Assembly (NCBI RefSeq): GCF_022682495.2
Contig: NW_026527533.1
Coordinates: 1 to 64,000, forward strand
DNA length: 64,000 nucleotides
DNA from: Desmodus rotundus
Taxonomy: Eukaryota > Chordata > Mammalia > Chiroptera > Phyllostomidae
Direction of reading: 5' to 3'
Shown: piece by piece, positions 8,857 through 20,988 of the stretch
How positions within the stretch are numbered: the stretch's first letter is position 1
Layout: the number at the start of each line of letters is the position of its first letter
Translations under genes and position numbers: made by a program
Notes under the pieces: model-generated
The model's input: the letters and a program-made list of their open reading frames with translations, nothing else
Databases searched by the model: none
What the model was told of the DNA's origin: nothing

Positions 8857-9421
8857 TCACAGCAGTTTTACAGGGTCCCTGCGCACCTGTTCGGGGAAAC
8901 AGCGGCCCTCCCTGCCACTCAGAGGACCGCACGATTTCCCACAGGCCACTGTGCCTAGCAGTACCTTCAGCCCCGCACAGACAGTGTGCTAAGGACAGAC
9001 TTGGGTACCGGGAGCATGGGCGGGGGATTTCCCATGGAACTCTCTAAGGGCCCGGTGCCCTGTGTGGCCCGGGGAGTGCCCATGCCGTTCCTTGACCCCG
9101 CAGGACACTTGCATCCAGCAATAAGCAGCCCTCTGCCCTCACGGGGCTCAAACACCTGGGCCCCGTGTGCGGGCACCTGGCGTACGTGGAGGCAAAACAG
9201 CAGACCCGTCTGGCGCGAACCCACCACTGCGAAGATCCCCCTTTTCTTCCATTCGTAAAGGGGTCACGCTTGAGGAGTGGAGGAACATGGGGAGGCCCCC
9301 AGGAGATGGCTTTTCTCCGAGCCGCGGCTGGCTCCTTTCGGGCCTATACGTGGGCCGCGCATGCGCACTCAGGCTCCCAAGCACACACCTCCCTCGGCTC
9401 ACCTGACCCACCCTTTAGAGG
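8857..9421 (+). repeat. Monomer 12, A2-S1
   Basis: A2 core with 'gggagcatggg', CTATACG and an ATGC-type NRF1 site. Confidence 0.93.
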
Positions 9422-10446
9422 TCACAGCAGTTCCACAGGGTCCCTGGGCACCTGTCCGTGGACACAGGAGCCCTCCCTGCCACCTAGAGGACCACGCGAT
9501 TTCCCCTGGGGAATACTGCCCAGAAGCACTCCCAGCCTCGCACAGACACTGTACGCAGGATAGACTTGTGGACCAGGGGCCTGGGCGGGGAATTTTCCAG
9601 GGAACTCTCTAAAGGCCAGGTGCCCTCTGTCGCCCTAGGAGTGCCCATGCCTTCCCTTAACCCTGCAGGACACTATCATCCAGCAATAAGCAGCCCTCTG
9701 CCTCCACGGGGCTCAAACACCTGGGCCCATTGTGCGAGCACCTGGCGTACGTGCAGGCAAACACGCAGACCCCTCTGGCCCTAACCCACCACTGCGAAGA
9801 TCCCCCTTTTCTTCCATCCGTAAAGGGGTCCTCCTTGAGGAGTGGAGGAACATGGGGAGGCCCCCAGGAGATGGCTTTTCTCCGAGCCGCGGCTGGCTCA
9901 TTTCGGGCCTATAAGTGGGCCGCGCGTGCGCACTCAGGCTCCCCACCACAAGCCTCCCTCGGGTCACGGGACCCACCCTTGACGTGTCTCCTGAACCACC
10001 GTTGAGGGGTCACGGCACCCACCCCTGAGGGGTCAGGTGACCCACCCCTGAGGGGTCTCGTGACCCACCCCTGAGGGGTCACGTGACCCACCCCGGAGGG
10101 GTCTTGGAACCCACCCCACAGGGGTCACGTGACCCACCCCTGAGGGGTCACGTGACCCACACCACAGGGGTCACGTGACCCACCCCTGAGGGGTCTCGTG
10201 ACCCACCCCTGAGGGGTCTCGTGACCCACCCCACAGGGGTCACGTGACCCAACCCTGAGGGGTCACGTGAACCAACCCTGAGGGGTCACGTGACCCACCC
10301 CCGAGGGGTCTCGTGACCCACCCTTGAGGGGTCTCGTGACCCACCCCTGAGGGGTCACGTGACCCACCCTTGAGGGGTCTCGTGACCTACCCTTTTGGGG
10401 TCACGTGACCCACCCTTGAGGGGTCTCGTGACCCACCCTTGAGGGG
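9422..10446 (+). repeat. Monomer 13, B-P21
   Basis: B core with CTATAAG. Its 21-unit tract is the third longest in the window and resembles those of monomers 1 and 28 apart from whole-unit gains and losses. Confidence 0.93.
9964..10446 (+). repeat. 23-bp tract, 21 units
   Basis: Compared with the 26-unit tract at 523-1120, this one lacks internal units such as part of the 'tgacctacccttttgg' alternation, with the unit phase kept throughout. Confidence 0.92.
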
Positions 10447-11333
10447 TCACAGCAGTTTTACAGGGTCCCTGCGCACCTGTTCGGGGAAACAGCAGCCCTC
10501 CCTGCCACTCAGTGGACCGCACGATTTCCCACAGGCCACACTGCCTAGCAGTACCTTCAGCCCCGCACAGACAGTGTGCTAAGGACAGACTTGGGTACCG
10601 GGGGCATGGGCGGGGGATTTCCCATGGAACTCTCTAAAGGCCCGGTGCCCTGTGTGGCCCGGGGAGTGCCCATGCCGTTCCTTGACCCCGCAGGACACTT
10701 GCAACCAGCAATAAGCAGCCCTCTGCCTCCACGGGGCTCAAACACCTGGGCCCGGCGTGCGGGCACCTGGCGTACGTGGAGGGAAACCCGCAGACCCCTC
10801 TGGCGCGAACCCACCACTGCGAAGATCCCCCTTTTCTTCCATCCGTAAAGGGGTCACGCTTGAGGAGTGGAGGAACATGGGGAGGCCCCCAGGAGATGGC
10901 TTTTCTCCGAGCCGCGGCTGGCTCGTTTCAGGCCTATACGTGGTCCGCGCATGCGCACTCAGGCTCCCCACCACAAGCCTCCCTCGGATCACGGGACCCA
11001 CCCTAGACGTGTCTCCTGAACCACCGTTGAGGGGTCACGTCACCCACCCCTGAGGGGTCACGTGACCCACCCCTGAGGGGTCTTGTGACTCACCCCTGAG
11101 GGGTCACGTGACCCACCCCTGAGGGGTCCCGTGACCCACCCCTGAGGGGTCACGTGACCCACTACTGGGGGGTCACGTGACCCACCCCTGAGGGGTCACA
11201 TGACCCACCCTTGAGGGGTCTCGTGACCTACCCTTTTGGGGTCACGTGACCCACCCTTGAGGGGTCTCGTGACCTACCCTTTTGGGGTCACGTGACCCAC
11301 CCTTGAGGGGTCTCGTGACCCACCCTTGAGGGG
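10447..11333 (+). repeat. Monomer 14, A-P15
   Basis: A core like monomer 2: CTATACG with 'tggtcc', ATGC-type NRF1, and 'gatcacggg…cctagacg' at the P end. Confidence 0.93.
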
Positions 11334-11898
11334 TCACAGCAGTTTTACAGGGTCCCTGCGCACCTGTTCGGGGAAACAGCAGCCCTCCCTGCCACTCAGA
11401 GGACCGCACGATTTCCCACAGGCCACACTGCCTAGCAGTACCTTCAGCCCCGCACAGACAGTGTGCTAAGGACAGACTTGGTTACCGGGGGCATGGGCGG
11501 GGGATTTCCCATGGACCTCTCTAAGGGCCCGGTGCCCTGTGTGGCCCGGGGAGTGCCCATGCCGTTCCTTGACCCCGCAGGACACTTGCATCCAGCAATA
11601 AGCAGCCCTCTGCCTCCACGGGGCTCAAACACCTGGGCCCGGTGTGCGGGCACTTGGCGTACGTGGAGGCAAACCCGCAGACCCCTCTGGCGCGAACCCA
11701 CCACTGCGAAGATCCCCCTTTTCTTCCATCCGTAAAGGGGTCCTCCTTGAGGAGTGGAGGAACATGGGGAGGCCCCCAGGAGATGGCTTTTCTCCGAGCC
11801 GCGGCTGGCTCCTTTCGGGCCTATACGTGGGCCGCGCGTGCGCACTCAGGCTCCCAAGCACACACCTCCCTCGGCTCACCTGACCCACCCTTTAGAGG
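11334..11898 (+). repeat. Monomer 15, A-S1
   Basis: A core with 'cttggttaccgg', which removes the first G-run of the quadruplex motif, and 'catggacctctc' beside the kappaB-like site. Confidence 0.93.
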
Positions 11899-12601
11899 TC
11901 ACAGCAGTTCCACAGGGTCCCTGGGCACCTGTCCGTGGACACAGGAGCCCTCCCTGCCACCTAAAGGACCACGCGATTTCCGCTGGGGAACACTGCCCAG
12001 AAGCACTCCCAGCCTCGCACAGACACTGTGCGCAGGATAGACTTGTGGACCAGGGGCCTGGGCGGGGAATTTTCCAGGGAACTCTCTTAAGGCCAGGTGC
12101 CCTCTGTCGCCCTGGGAGTGCCCATGCCATCCCTTAACCCTGCAGGATACTATCATCCAGCAATAAGCAGCCCTCTGCCTCCACGGGGCTCAAACACCTG
12201 GGCCCGTTGTGCGAGCACCTGGCGTTCCTGCAGGCAAACCCGCAGACCCCTCTGGCCCGAACCCACCACTGGGAAGATCCCACTTTTCTTCCATCCGTAA
12301 AGGGGTCCTCCTTGAGGAGTGGAGGAACATGGGGAGGCCCCCAGGAGATGGCTTTTCTCCGAGCCGCGGCTGGCTCCTTTCGGGCCTATACGTGGGCCGC
12401 GCGTGCGCACTCAGGCTCCCCACAACAGGCCTCCCTCGGGTCACGGGACCCACCCTTGAGGTGTCTCCTGACCCACCCTTGAGGGGTTTTGTGACCCACC
12501 CTTTTGGGGTCACGTGACCCACCCTTGCGGAGTCTCGTGACCCACCCTTGGGAGGTCACCTGTCCCACCCTGGAGGGGTCAGGTGACCCGCCCTTGAGAG
12601 G
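11899..12601 (+). repeat. Monomer 16, B-Q7
   Basis: Q-type B core without the private changes of monomers 6 and 10. The 7-unit tract leads to a C core. Confidence 0.93.
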
Positions 12602-13552
12602 TCACAGCAGTATCACAGGGTCACTGCGCACCGGTCCATGGAAACAGAAGCCCTCCCTGCCACTCAGAGGACCGCGCGATTTCCCCTAGGCAACACTGCC
12701 CAGCAGCACTCAGCCCCGCACAGACAGTGTGCAAAGGACAGACTTGGATACCGGGGGCCTGGGCGGGGGATTTTCCATGGAACTCTCTGAGGGCCCGGTG
12801 CCCTGTGTCGCCCGGGAGTGCCCATGCCCTTCCTTGACCCCGCAGGACACTTGCATCCAGCAATAAGCAGCCGTCTACCTCCACGGGGCTCAAACACCTG
12901 GGCCCGGTGTGCGGGACCTGGCATACGTGGAGGCAAACCCCCTGAACCCTCTGGCCCGAACCCACCACTGCGAAGATCCCCCTTTTCTTCCATCCTTAAA
13001 GGGGCCCTCCCTGGGGAGTGGAGGAACAAGGGGAGGCCCCAGGAGATGGCTTTTCTCCGAGCCGCGGCTGGCTCATTTCGGGCCTATAAGTGGGCCGCGC
13101 GTGCGCACTCAGGCTCCCCACCACAAGCCTCCCTCGGGTCACGGGACCCACCCTTGACGTGTCTCCTGAACCACCGTTGAGGGGTCACGTCACCCACCCC
13201 TGAGGGGTCACGTGACCCACCCCTGAGGGGTCTCGTGACCCACCCCACAGGGGTCACGTGACCCAACCCTGAGGCGTCACGTGAACCAACCCTGAGGGGT
13301 CACGTGACCCACCCCTGAGGGATCACGTGACCCACTCCTGGGGGGTCACGTGACCCACCCCCGAGGGGTCTCGTGACCCACCCTTGAGGGGTCTCGTGAC
13401 CCACCCCTGAGGGGTCACGTGACCCACCCTTGAGGGGTCTCGTGACCTACCCTTTTGGGGTCACGAGACCCACCCTTGAGGGGTCTCGTGACCTACCCTT
13501 TTGGGGTCACGTGACCCACCCTTGAGGGGTCTCGTGACCCACCCTTGAGGGG
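12602..13552 (+). repeat. Monomer 17, C-P18 with two deletions
   Basis: C core with a 2-bp deletion ('cagcactcagcc', shared with monomer 21) and a private 1-bp deletion ('gaggccccagg'). Together they account for the 951-bp spacing against the usual 954 and break the long minus-strand frame. Confidence 0.93.
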
Positions 13553-14439
13553 TCACAGCAGTTTTACAGGGTCCCTGCGCACCTGTTCGGGGAAACAGCA
13601 GCCCTCCCTGCCACTCAGAGGACCGCACGATTTCCCACAGGCCACACTGCCTAGCAGTACCTTCAGCCCCGCACAGACAGTGTGCTAAGGACAGACTTGG
13701 GTACCGGGGGCATGGGCGGGGGATTTCCCATGGAACTCTCTAAAGGCCTGGTGCCCTCTGTGGCCCGGGGAGTGCCCATGCCGTTCCTTGACCCGGCAGG
13801 ACACTTGCATCCAGCAATAAGCAGCCCTCTGCCTCCACGGGGCTCAAACACCTGGGCCCGGTGTGCGGGCACCTGGCGTACGTGGAGGGAAACCCGCAGA
13901 CCCCTCTGGCGCGAACCAACCACTGCGAAGATCCCCCTTTTCTTCCATCCGTAAAGGGGTCACGCTTGAGGAGTGGAGGAACATGGGGAGGCCCCCAGGA
14001 GATGGCTTTTCTCCGAGCCGCGGCTGGCTCATTTCGGGCCTATAAGTGGGCCGCGCGTGCGCACTCAGGCTCCCCACCACAAGCCTCCCTCGGGTCACGG
14101 GACCCACCCTTGACGTGTCTCCTGAACCACCGTTGAGGGGTCACGGCACCCACCCCTGAGGGGTCAGGTGACCCACCCCTGAGGGGTCACGTGACCCACC
14201 CCTGAGGGGTCTCGTGACCCACTACTGGGGGGTCACGTGACCCACACCTGAGGGGTCTCGTGACCCACCCCACAGGGGTCACGTGACCCACCCCTGAGGG
14301 GTCACATGACCCACCCTTGAGGGGTCTCGTGACCTACCCTTTTGGGGTCACGTGACCCACCCTTGAGGGGTCTCGTGACCTACCCTTTTGGGGTCACGTG
14401 ACCCACCCTTGAGGGGTCTCGTGACCCACCCTTGAGGGG
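13553..14439 (+). repeat. Monomer 18, A-P15
   Basis: A core with a B-like end (CTATAAG). 'gaaccaaccactg' is shared with monomer 22. Confidence 0.93.
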
Positions 14440-15004
14440 TCACAGCACATTTACAGGGTCCCTGCGCACCTGTTCGGGGAAACAGCAGCCCTCCCTGCCA
14501 CTCAGAGGACCGCACGATTTCCCACAGGCCACACTGCCTAGCAGTACCTTCAGCCCCGCACAGACAGTGTGCTAAGGACAGACTTGGGTACCGGGGGCAT
14601 GGGCGGGGGATTTCCCATGGAACTCTCTAAGGGCCCGGTGCCCTGTGTGGCCCGGGGAGTGCCCATGCCGTTCCTTGACCCCGCAGGACACTTGCATCCA
14701 GCAATAAGCAGCCCTCTGCCTCCACGGGGCTCAAACACCTGGGCCCGGTGTGCGGGCACTTGGCGTACGTGGAGGCAAACCCGCAGAGCCCTCTGGCGCG
14801 AACCCACCACTGCGAAGATCCCCCTTTTCTTCCATCCGTAAAGGGGTCCTCCTTGAGGAGTGGAGGAACATGGGGAGGCCCCCAGGAGATGGCTTTTCTC
14901 CGAGCCGCGGCTGGCTCCTTTCGGGCCTATACGTGGGCCGCGCGTGCGCACTCAGGCTCCCAAGCACACACCTCCCTCGGCTCACCTGACCCACCCTTTA
15001 GAGG
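14440..15004 (+). repeat. Monomer 19, A-S1
   Basis: Starts TCACAGCACATTTAC, shared only with monomer 23. It also has the 'cgcagagccctc' change of monomer 5. Confidence 0.93.
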
Positions 15005-15707
15005 TCACAGCAGTTCCACAGGGTCCCTGGGCACCTGTCCGTGGACACAGGAGCCCTCCCTGCCACCTAAAGGACCACGCGATTTCCGCTGGGGAACACA
15101 GCCCAGAAGCACTCCCAGCCTCGCACAGAAACTGTGCGCAGGATAGACTTGTGGACCAGGGGCCTGGGCGGGGAATTTTCCAGGGAACTCTCTTAAGGCC
15201 AGGTGCCCTCTGTCGCCCTGGGAGTGCCCATGCCATCCCTTAACCCTGCAGGATACTATCATCCAGCAATAAGCAGCCCTCTGCCTCCACGGGGCTCAAA
15301 CACCTGGGCCCGTTGTGCGAGCACCTGGCGTTCCTGCAGGCAAACCCGCAGACCCCTCTGGCCCGAACCCACCACTGGGAAGATCCCACTTTTCTTCCAT
15401 CCGTAAAGGGGTCCTCCTTGAGGAGTGGAGGAACATGGGGAGGCCCCCAGGAGATGGCTTTTATCCGAGCCGCGGCTGGCTCCTTTCGGGCCTATACGTG
15501 GGCCTCGCGTGCGCACTCAGGCTCCCCACAACAGGCCTCCCTCGGGTCACGGGACCCACCCTTGAGGTGTCTCCTGACCCACCCTTGAGGGGTTTTGTGA
15601 CCAACCCTTTTGGGGTCACGTGACCCACCCTTGCGGAGTCTCGTGACCCACCCTTGGGAGGTCACCTGTCCCACCCTGGAGGGGTCAGGTGACCCGCCCT
15701 TGAGAGG
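15005..15707 (+). repeat. Monomer 20, B-Q7
   Basis: Carries 'cttttatccg' like monomer 6. The NRF1 site is altered (CTCGCGTGCGCA). Confidence 0.93.
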
Positions 15708-16659
15708 TCACAGCAGTATCACAGGGTCACTGCGCACCGGTCCATGGAAACAGAAGCCCTCCCTGCCACTCAGAGGACCGCGCGATTTCCCCTAGGCAAC
15801 ACTGCCCAGCAGCACTCAGCCCCGCACAGACAGTGTGCAAAGGACAGACTTGGATACCGGGGGCCTGGGCGGGGGATTTTCCATGGAACTCTCTGAGGGC
15901 CCGGTGCCCTGTGTCGCCCGGGAGTGCCCATGCCCTTCCTTGACCCCGCAGGACACTTGCATCCAGCAATAAGCAGCCGTCTACCTCCACGGGGCTCAAA
16001 CACCTGGGCCCGGTGTGCGGGACCTGGCATACGTGGAGGCAAACCCCCTGAACCCTCTGGCCCGAACCCACCACTGCGAAGATCCCCCTTTTCTTCCATC
16101 CTTAAAGGGGCCCTCCCTGGGGAGTGGAGGAACAAGGGGAGGCCCCCAGGAGATGGCTTTTCTCCGAGCCGCGGCTGGCTCATTTCGGGCCTATAAGTGG
16201 GCCGCGCGTGCGCACTCAGGCTCCCCACCACAAGCCTCCCTCGGGTCACGGGACCCACCCTTGACGTGTCTCCTGAACCACCGTTGAGGGGTCACGTCAC
16301 CCACCCCTGAGGGGTCACGTGACCCACCCCTGAGGGGTCTCGTGACCCACCCCACAGGGGTCACGTGACCCAACCCTGAGGCGTCACGTGAACCAACCCT
16401 GAGGGGTCACGTGACCCACCCCTGAGGGATCACGTGACCCACTCCTGGGGGGTCACGTGACCCACCCCCGAGGGGTCTCGTGACCCACCCTTGAGGGGTC
16501 TCGTGACCCACCCCTGAGGGGTCACGTGACCCACCCTTGAGGGGTCTCGTGACCTACCCTTTTGGGGTCACGAGACCCACCCTTGAGGGGTCTCGTGACC
16601 TACCCTTTTGGGGTCACGTGACCCACCCTTGAGGGGTCTCGTGACCCACCCTTGAGGGG
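15708..16659 (+). repeat. Monomer 21, C-P18
   Basis: C core with the 2-bp deletion of monomer 17 but not its 1-bp deletion, which orders the two mutations. Confidence 0.93.
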
Positions 16660-17546
16660 TCACAGCAGTTTTACAGGGTCCCTGCGCACCTGTTCGGGGA
16701 AACAGCAGCCCTCCCTGCCACTCAGAGGACCGCACGATTTCCCACAGGCCACACTGCCTAGCAGTACCTTCAGCCCCGCACAGACAGTGTGCTAAGGACA
16801 GACTTGGGTACCGGGGGCATGGGCGGGGGATTTCCCATGGAACTCTCTAAAGGCCTGGTGCCCTCTGTGGCCCGGGGAGTGCCCATGCCGTTCCTTGACC
16901 CGGCAGGACACTTGCATCCAGCAATAAGCAGCCCTCTGCCTCCACGGGGCTCAAACACCTGGGCCCGGTGTGCGGGCACCTGGCGTACGTGGAGGGAAAC
17001 CCGCAGACCCCTCTGGCGCGAACCAACCACTGCGAAGATCCCCCTTTTCTTCCATCCGTAAAGGGGTCACGCTTGAGGAGTGGAGGAACATGGGGAGGCC
17101 CCCAGGAGATGGCTTTTCTCCGAGCCGCGGCTGGCTCATTTCGGGCCTATAAGTGGGCCGCGCGTGCGCACTCAGGCTCCCCACCACAAGCCTCCCTCGG
17201 GTCACGGGACCCACCCTTGACGTGTCTCCTGAACCACCGTTGAGGGGTCACGGCACCCACCCCTGAGGGGTCAGGTGACCCACCCCTGAGGGGTCACGTG
17301 ACCCACCCCTGAGGGGTCTCGTGACCCACTACTGGGGGGTCACGTGACCCACACCTGAGGGGTCTCGTGACCCACCCCACAGGGGTCACGTGACCCACCC
17401 CTGAGGGGTCACATGACCCACCCTTGAGGGGTCTCGTGACCTACCCTTTTGGGGTCACGTGACCCACCCTTGAGGGGTCTCGTGACCTACCCTTTTGGGG
17501 TCACGTGACCCACCCTTGAGGGGTCTCGTGACCCACCCTTGAGGGG
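16660..17546 (+). repeat. Monomer 22, A-P15
   Basis: Almost a copy of monomer 18, 3,107 bp upstream, including 'gaaccaaccactg'. Confidence 0.93.
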
Positions 17547-18111
17547 TCACAGCACATTTACAGGGTCCCTGCGCACCTGTTCGGGGAAACAGCAGCCCTC
17601 CCTGCCACTCAGAGGACCGCACGATTTCCCACAGGCCACACTGCCTAGCAGTACCTTCAGCCCCGCACAGACAGTGTGCTAAGGACAGACTTGGGTACCG
17701 GGGGCATGGGCGGGGGATTTCCCATGGAACTCTCTAAGGGCCCGGTGCCCTGTGTGGCCCGGGGAGTGCCCATGCCGTTCCTTGACCCCGCAGGACACTT
17801 GCATCCAGCAATAAGCAGCCCTCTGCCTCCACGGGGCTCAAACACCTGGGCCCGGTGTGCGGGCACTTGGCGTACGTGGAGGCAAACCCGCAGAGCCCTC
17901 TGGCGCGAACCCACCACTGCGAAGATCCCCCTTTTCTTCCATCCGTAAAGGGGTCCTCCTTGAGGAGTGGAGGAACATGGGGAGGCCCCCAGGAGATGGC
18001 TTTTCTCCGAGCCGCGGCTGGCTCCTTTCGGGCCTATACGTGGGCCGCGCGTGCGCACTCAGGCTCCCAAGCACACACCTCCCTCGGCTCACCTGACCCA
18101 CCCTTTAGAGG
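17547..18111 (+). repeat. Monomer 23, A-S1
   Basis: Copy of monomer 19 at 3,107 bp, with GCACATTTAC at the start. Confidence 0.93.
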
Positions 18112-18814
18112 TCACAGCAGTTCCACAGGGTCCCTGGGCACCTGTCCGTGGACACAGGAGCCCTCCCTGCCACCTAAAGGACCACGCGATTTCCGCTGGG
18201 GAACACAGCCCAGAAGCACTCCCAGCCTCGCACAGAAACTGTGCGCAGGATAGACTTGTGGACCAGGGGCCTGGGCGGGGAATTTTCCAGGGAACTCTCT
18301 TAAGGCCAGGTGCCCTCTGTCGCCCTGGGAGTGCCCATGCCATCCCTTAACCCTGCAGGATACTATCATCCAGCAATAAGCAGCCCTCTGCCTCCACGGG
18401 GCTCAAACACCTGGGCCCGTTGTGCGAGCACCTGGCGTTCCTGCAGGCAAACCCGCAGACCCCTCTGGCCCGAACCCACCACTGGGAAGATCCCACTTTT
18501 CTTCCATCCGTAAAGGGGTCCTCCTTGAGGAGTGGAGGAACATGGGGAGGCCCCCAGGAGATGGCTTTTCTCTGAGCCGCGGCTGGCTCCTTTCGGGCCT
18601 ATACGTGGGCCGCGCGTGCGCACTCAGGCTCCCCACAACAGGCCTCCCTCGGGTCACGGGACCCACCCTTGAGGTGTCTCCTGACCCACCCTTGAGGGGT
18701 TTTGTGACCCACCCTTTTGGGGTCACGTGACCCACCCTTGCGGGGTCTCGTGACCCACCCTTGGGAGGTCACCTGTCCCACCCTGGAGGGGTCAGGTGAC
18801 CCGCCCTTGAGAGG
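18112..18814 (+). repeat. Monomer 24, B-Q7
   Basis: Shares 'ttctctgagcc' with monomer 10 rather than any change with its neighbour, monomer 20. Confidence 0.93.
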
Positions 18815-19469
18815 TCACAGCAGTATCACAGGGTCACTGCGCACCGGTCCATGGAAACAGAAGCCCTCCCTGCCACTCAGAGGACCGCGCGATTTCCCCT
18901 AGGCAACACTGCCCAGCAGCACTCTCAGCCCCGCACAGACAGTGTGCAAAGGACAGACTTGGATACCGGGGGCCTGGGCGGGGGATTTTCCATGGAACTC
19001 TCTGAGGGCCCGGTGCCCTGTGTCGCCCGGGAGTGCCCATGCCCTTCCTTGACCCCGCAGGACACTTGCATCCAGCAATAAGCAGCCGTCTACCTCCACG
19101 GGGCTCAAACACCTGGGCCCGGTGTGCGGGACCTGGCATACGTGGAGGCAAACACCCTGAACCCTCTGGCCCGAACCCACCACTGCGAAGATCCCCCTTT
19201 TCTTCCATCCTTAAAGGGGCCCTCCCTGGGGAGTGGAGGAACAAGGGGAGGCCCCCAGGAGATGGCTTTTCTCCGAGGCGCGGCTGGCTCCTTTCGGGCC
19301 TATAAGTGGGCCGCGCGTGCGCACTCAGGCTCCCCACCACAAGCCTCCCTCGGGTCACGGGACCCACCCTTGACGTGTCTCCTGAACCACCGTTGAGGGG
19401 TCACGTCACCCACCCCTGAGGGGTCACGTGACCCACCCCTGAGGGGTCTCGTGACCCACCCTTGAGGGG
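18815..19469 (+). repeat. Monomer 25, C-P5 (contracted tract)
   Basis: C core with 'ccgaggcgcgg' and 'ggctcctttcgg'. Its tract is only 5 units where other C cores have 16-18, so a deletion of about 13 whole units is likely. Confidence 0.93.
19355..19469 (+). repeat. 23-bp tract, 5 units
   Basis: Shortest tract apart from the single-unit type. The opening units of a post-C tract are joined directly to the closing unit of a pre-A tract, with phase kept. Confidence 0.93.
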
Positions 19470-20423
19470 TCACAGCAGTTTTACAGGGTCCCTGCGCACC
19501 TGTTCGGGGAAACAGCAGCCCTCCCTGCCACTCAGAGGACCGCACGATTTCCCACAGGCCACACTGCCTAGCAGTACCTTCAGCCCCGCACAGACAGTGT
19601 GCTAAGGACAGACTTGGGTACCGGGGGCATGGGCGGGGGATTTCCCATGGAACTCTCTAAAGGCCCGGTGCCCTGTGTGGCCCGGGGAGTGCCCATGCCG
19701 TTCCTTGACCCCGCAAGACACTTGCATCCAGCAATAAGCAGCCCTCTGCCTCCACGGGGCTCAAACACCTGGGCCCATTGTGCGAGCACCTGGCGTACGT
19801 GCAGGCAAACCCGCAGACCCCTCTGGCCCGAACCCACCACTGCGAAGATCCCCCTTTTCTTCCATCCGTAAAGGGGTCCTCCTTGAGAGGTGGAGGAACA
19901 TGGGAGGCCCCCAGGAGATGGCTTTTCTCCGAGGCGCGGCTGGCTCATTTCGGGCCTATAAGTGGGCCGCGCATGCGCACTCAGGCTCCCCACCACAAGC
20001 CTCCCTCGGGTCACGGGACCCACCCTTGACGTGTCTCCTGAACCACCGTTGAGGGGTCACGTGACCCACCCCTGAGGGGTCACGTGACCCACCCCTGAGG
20101 GGTCTTGTGACCCACCCCACAGGGGTCACGTGACCCACCCCGGAGGGGTCACGTGACCCACCCCTGAGGGGTCTCGTGACCCACCCCTGAGGGGTCACGT
20201 GACCCACCCCTGAGGGGTCACGTGACCCACCCCTGAGGGTTCGCATGACCCACCCTTGAGAGGTCTCGTGACCTACCCTTTTGGGGTCACGTGACCCACC
20301 CTTTTGGGGTCACATGACCCACCCTTGAGGGGTCTCGTGACCCACCCTTGAGGGGTCCCGTGAACCGCCCTTGGGAGGTCACGTTCCCCACCCTTAAGGG
20401 GTCACATGACCCACCTTGAGAGG
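19470..20423 (+). repeat. Monomer 26, A/B mosaic, P18
   Basis: The 5' half is A (including the quadruplex motif and kappaB-like site). From about 19770 it follows B ('cattgtgcgagcacc', 'gtgcaggcaaacc') with 'gagaggtgg' and 'catgggagg'. The exchange lies in the shared stretch around 'ctcaaacacctgggccc'. Confidence 0.92.
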
Positions 20424-20988
20424 TCACAGCAGTTTTACAGGGTCCCTGCGCACCTGTTCGGGGAAACAGCGTCCCTCCCTGCCACTCAGAGGACCGCACG
20501 ATTTCCCACAGGCCACTGTGCCTAGCAGTACCTTCAGCCCCGCACAGACAGTGTGCTAAGGACAGACTTGGGTACCGGGAGCATGGGCGGGGGATTTCCC
20601 ATGGAACTCTCTAAGGGCCCCGTGCCCTGTGTGGCCCGGGGAGTGCCCATGCCGTTCCTTGACCCCGCAGGACACTTGCATCCAGCAATAAGCAGCCCTC
20701 TGCCCTCACGGGGCTCAAACACCTGGGCCCCGTGTGCGGGCACCTGGCGTACGTGGAGGCAAAACAGCAGACCCGTCTGGCGCGAACCCACCACTGCGAA
20801 GATCCCCCTTTTCTTCCATCCGTAAAGGGGTCACGCTTGAGGAGTGGAGGAACATGGGGAGGCCCCCAGGAGATGGCTTTTCTCCGAGCCGCGGCTGGCT
20901 CCTTTCGGGCCTATAGGTGGTCCGCGCTTGCGCACTCAGGCTCCCAAGCACACACCTCCCTCGGCTCACCTGACCCACCCTTTAGAGG
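20424..20988 (+). repeat. Monomer 27, A2-S1
   Basis: CTATAGG box, a damaged NRF1 site (GCGCTTGCGC) and 'cagcgtccctcc'. Confidence 0.93.
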
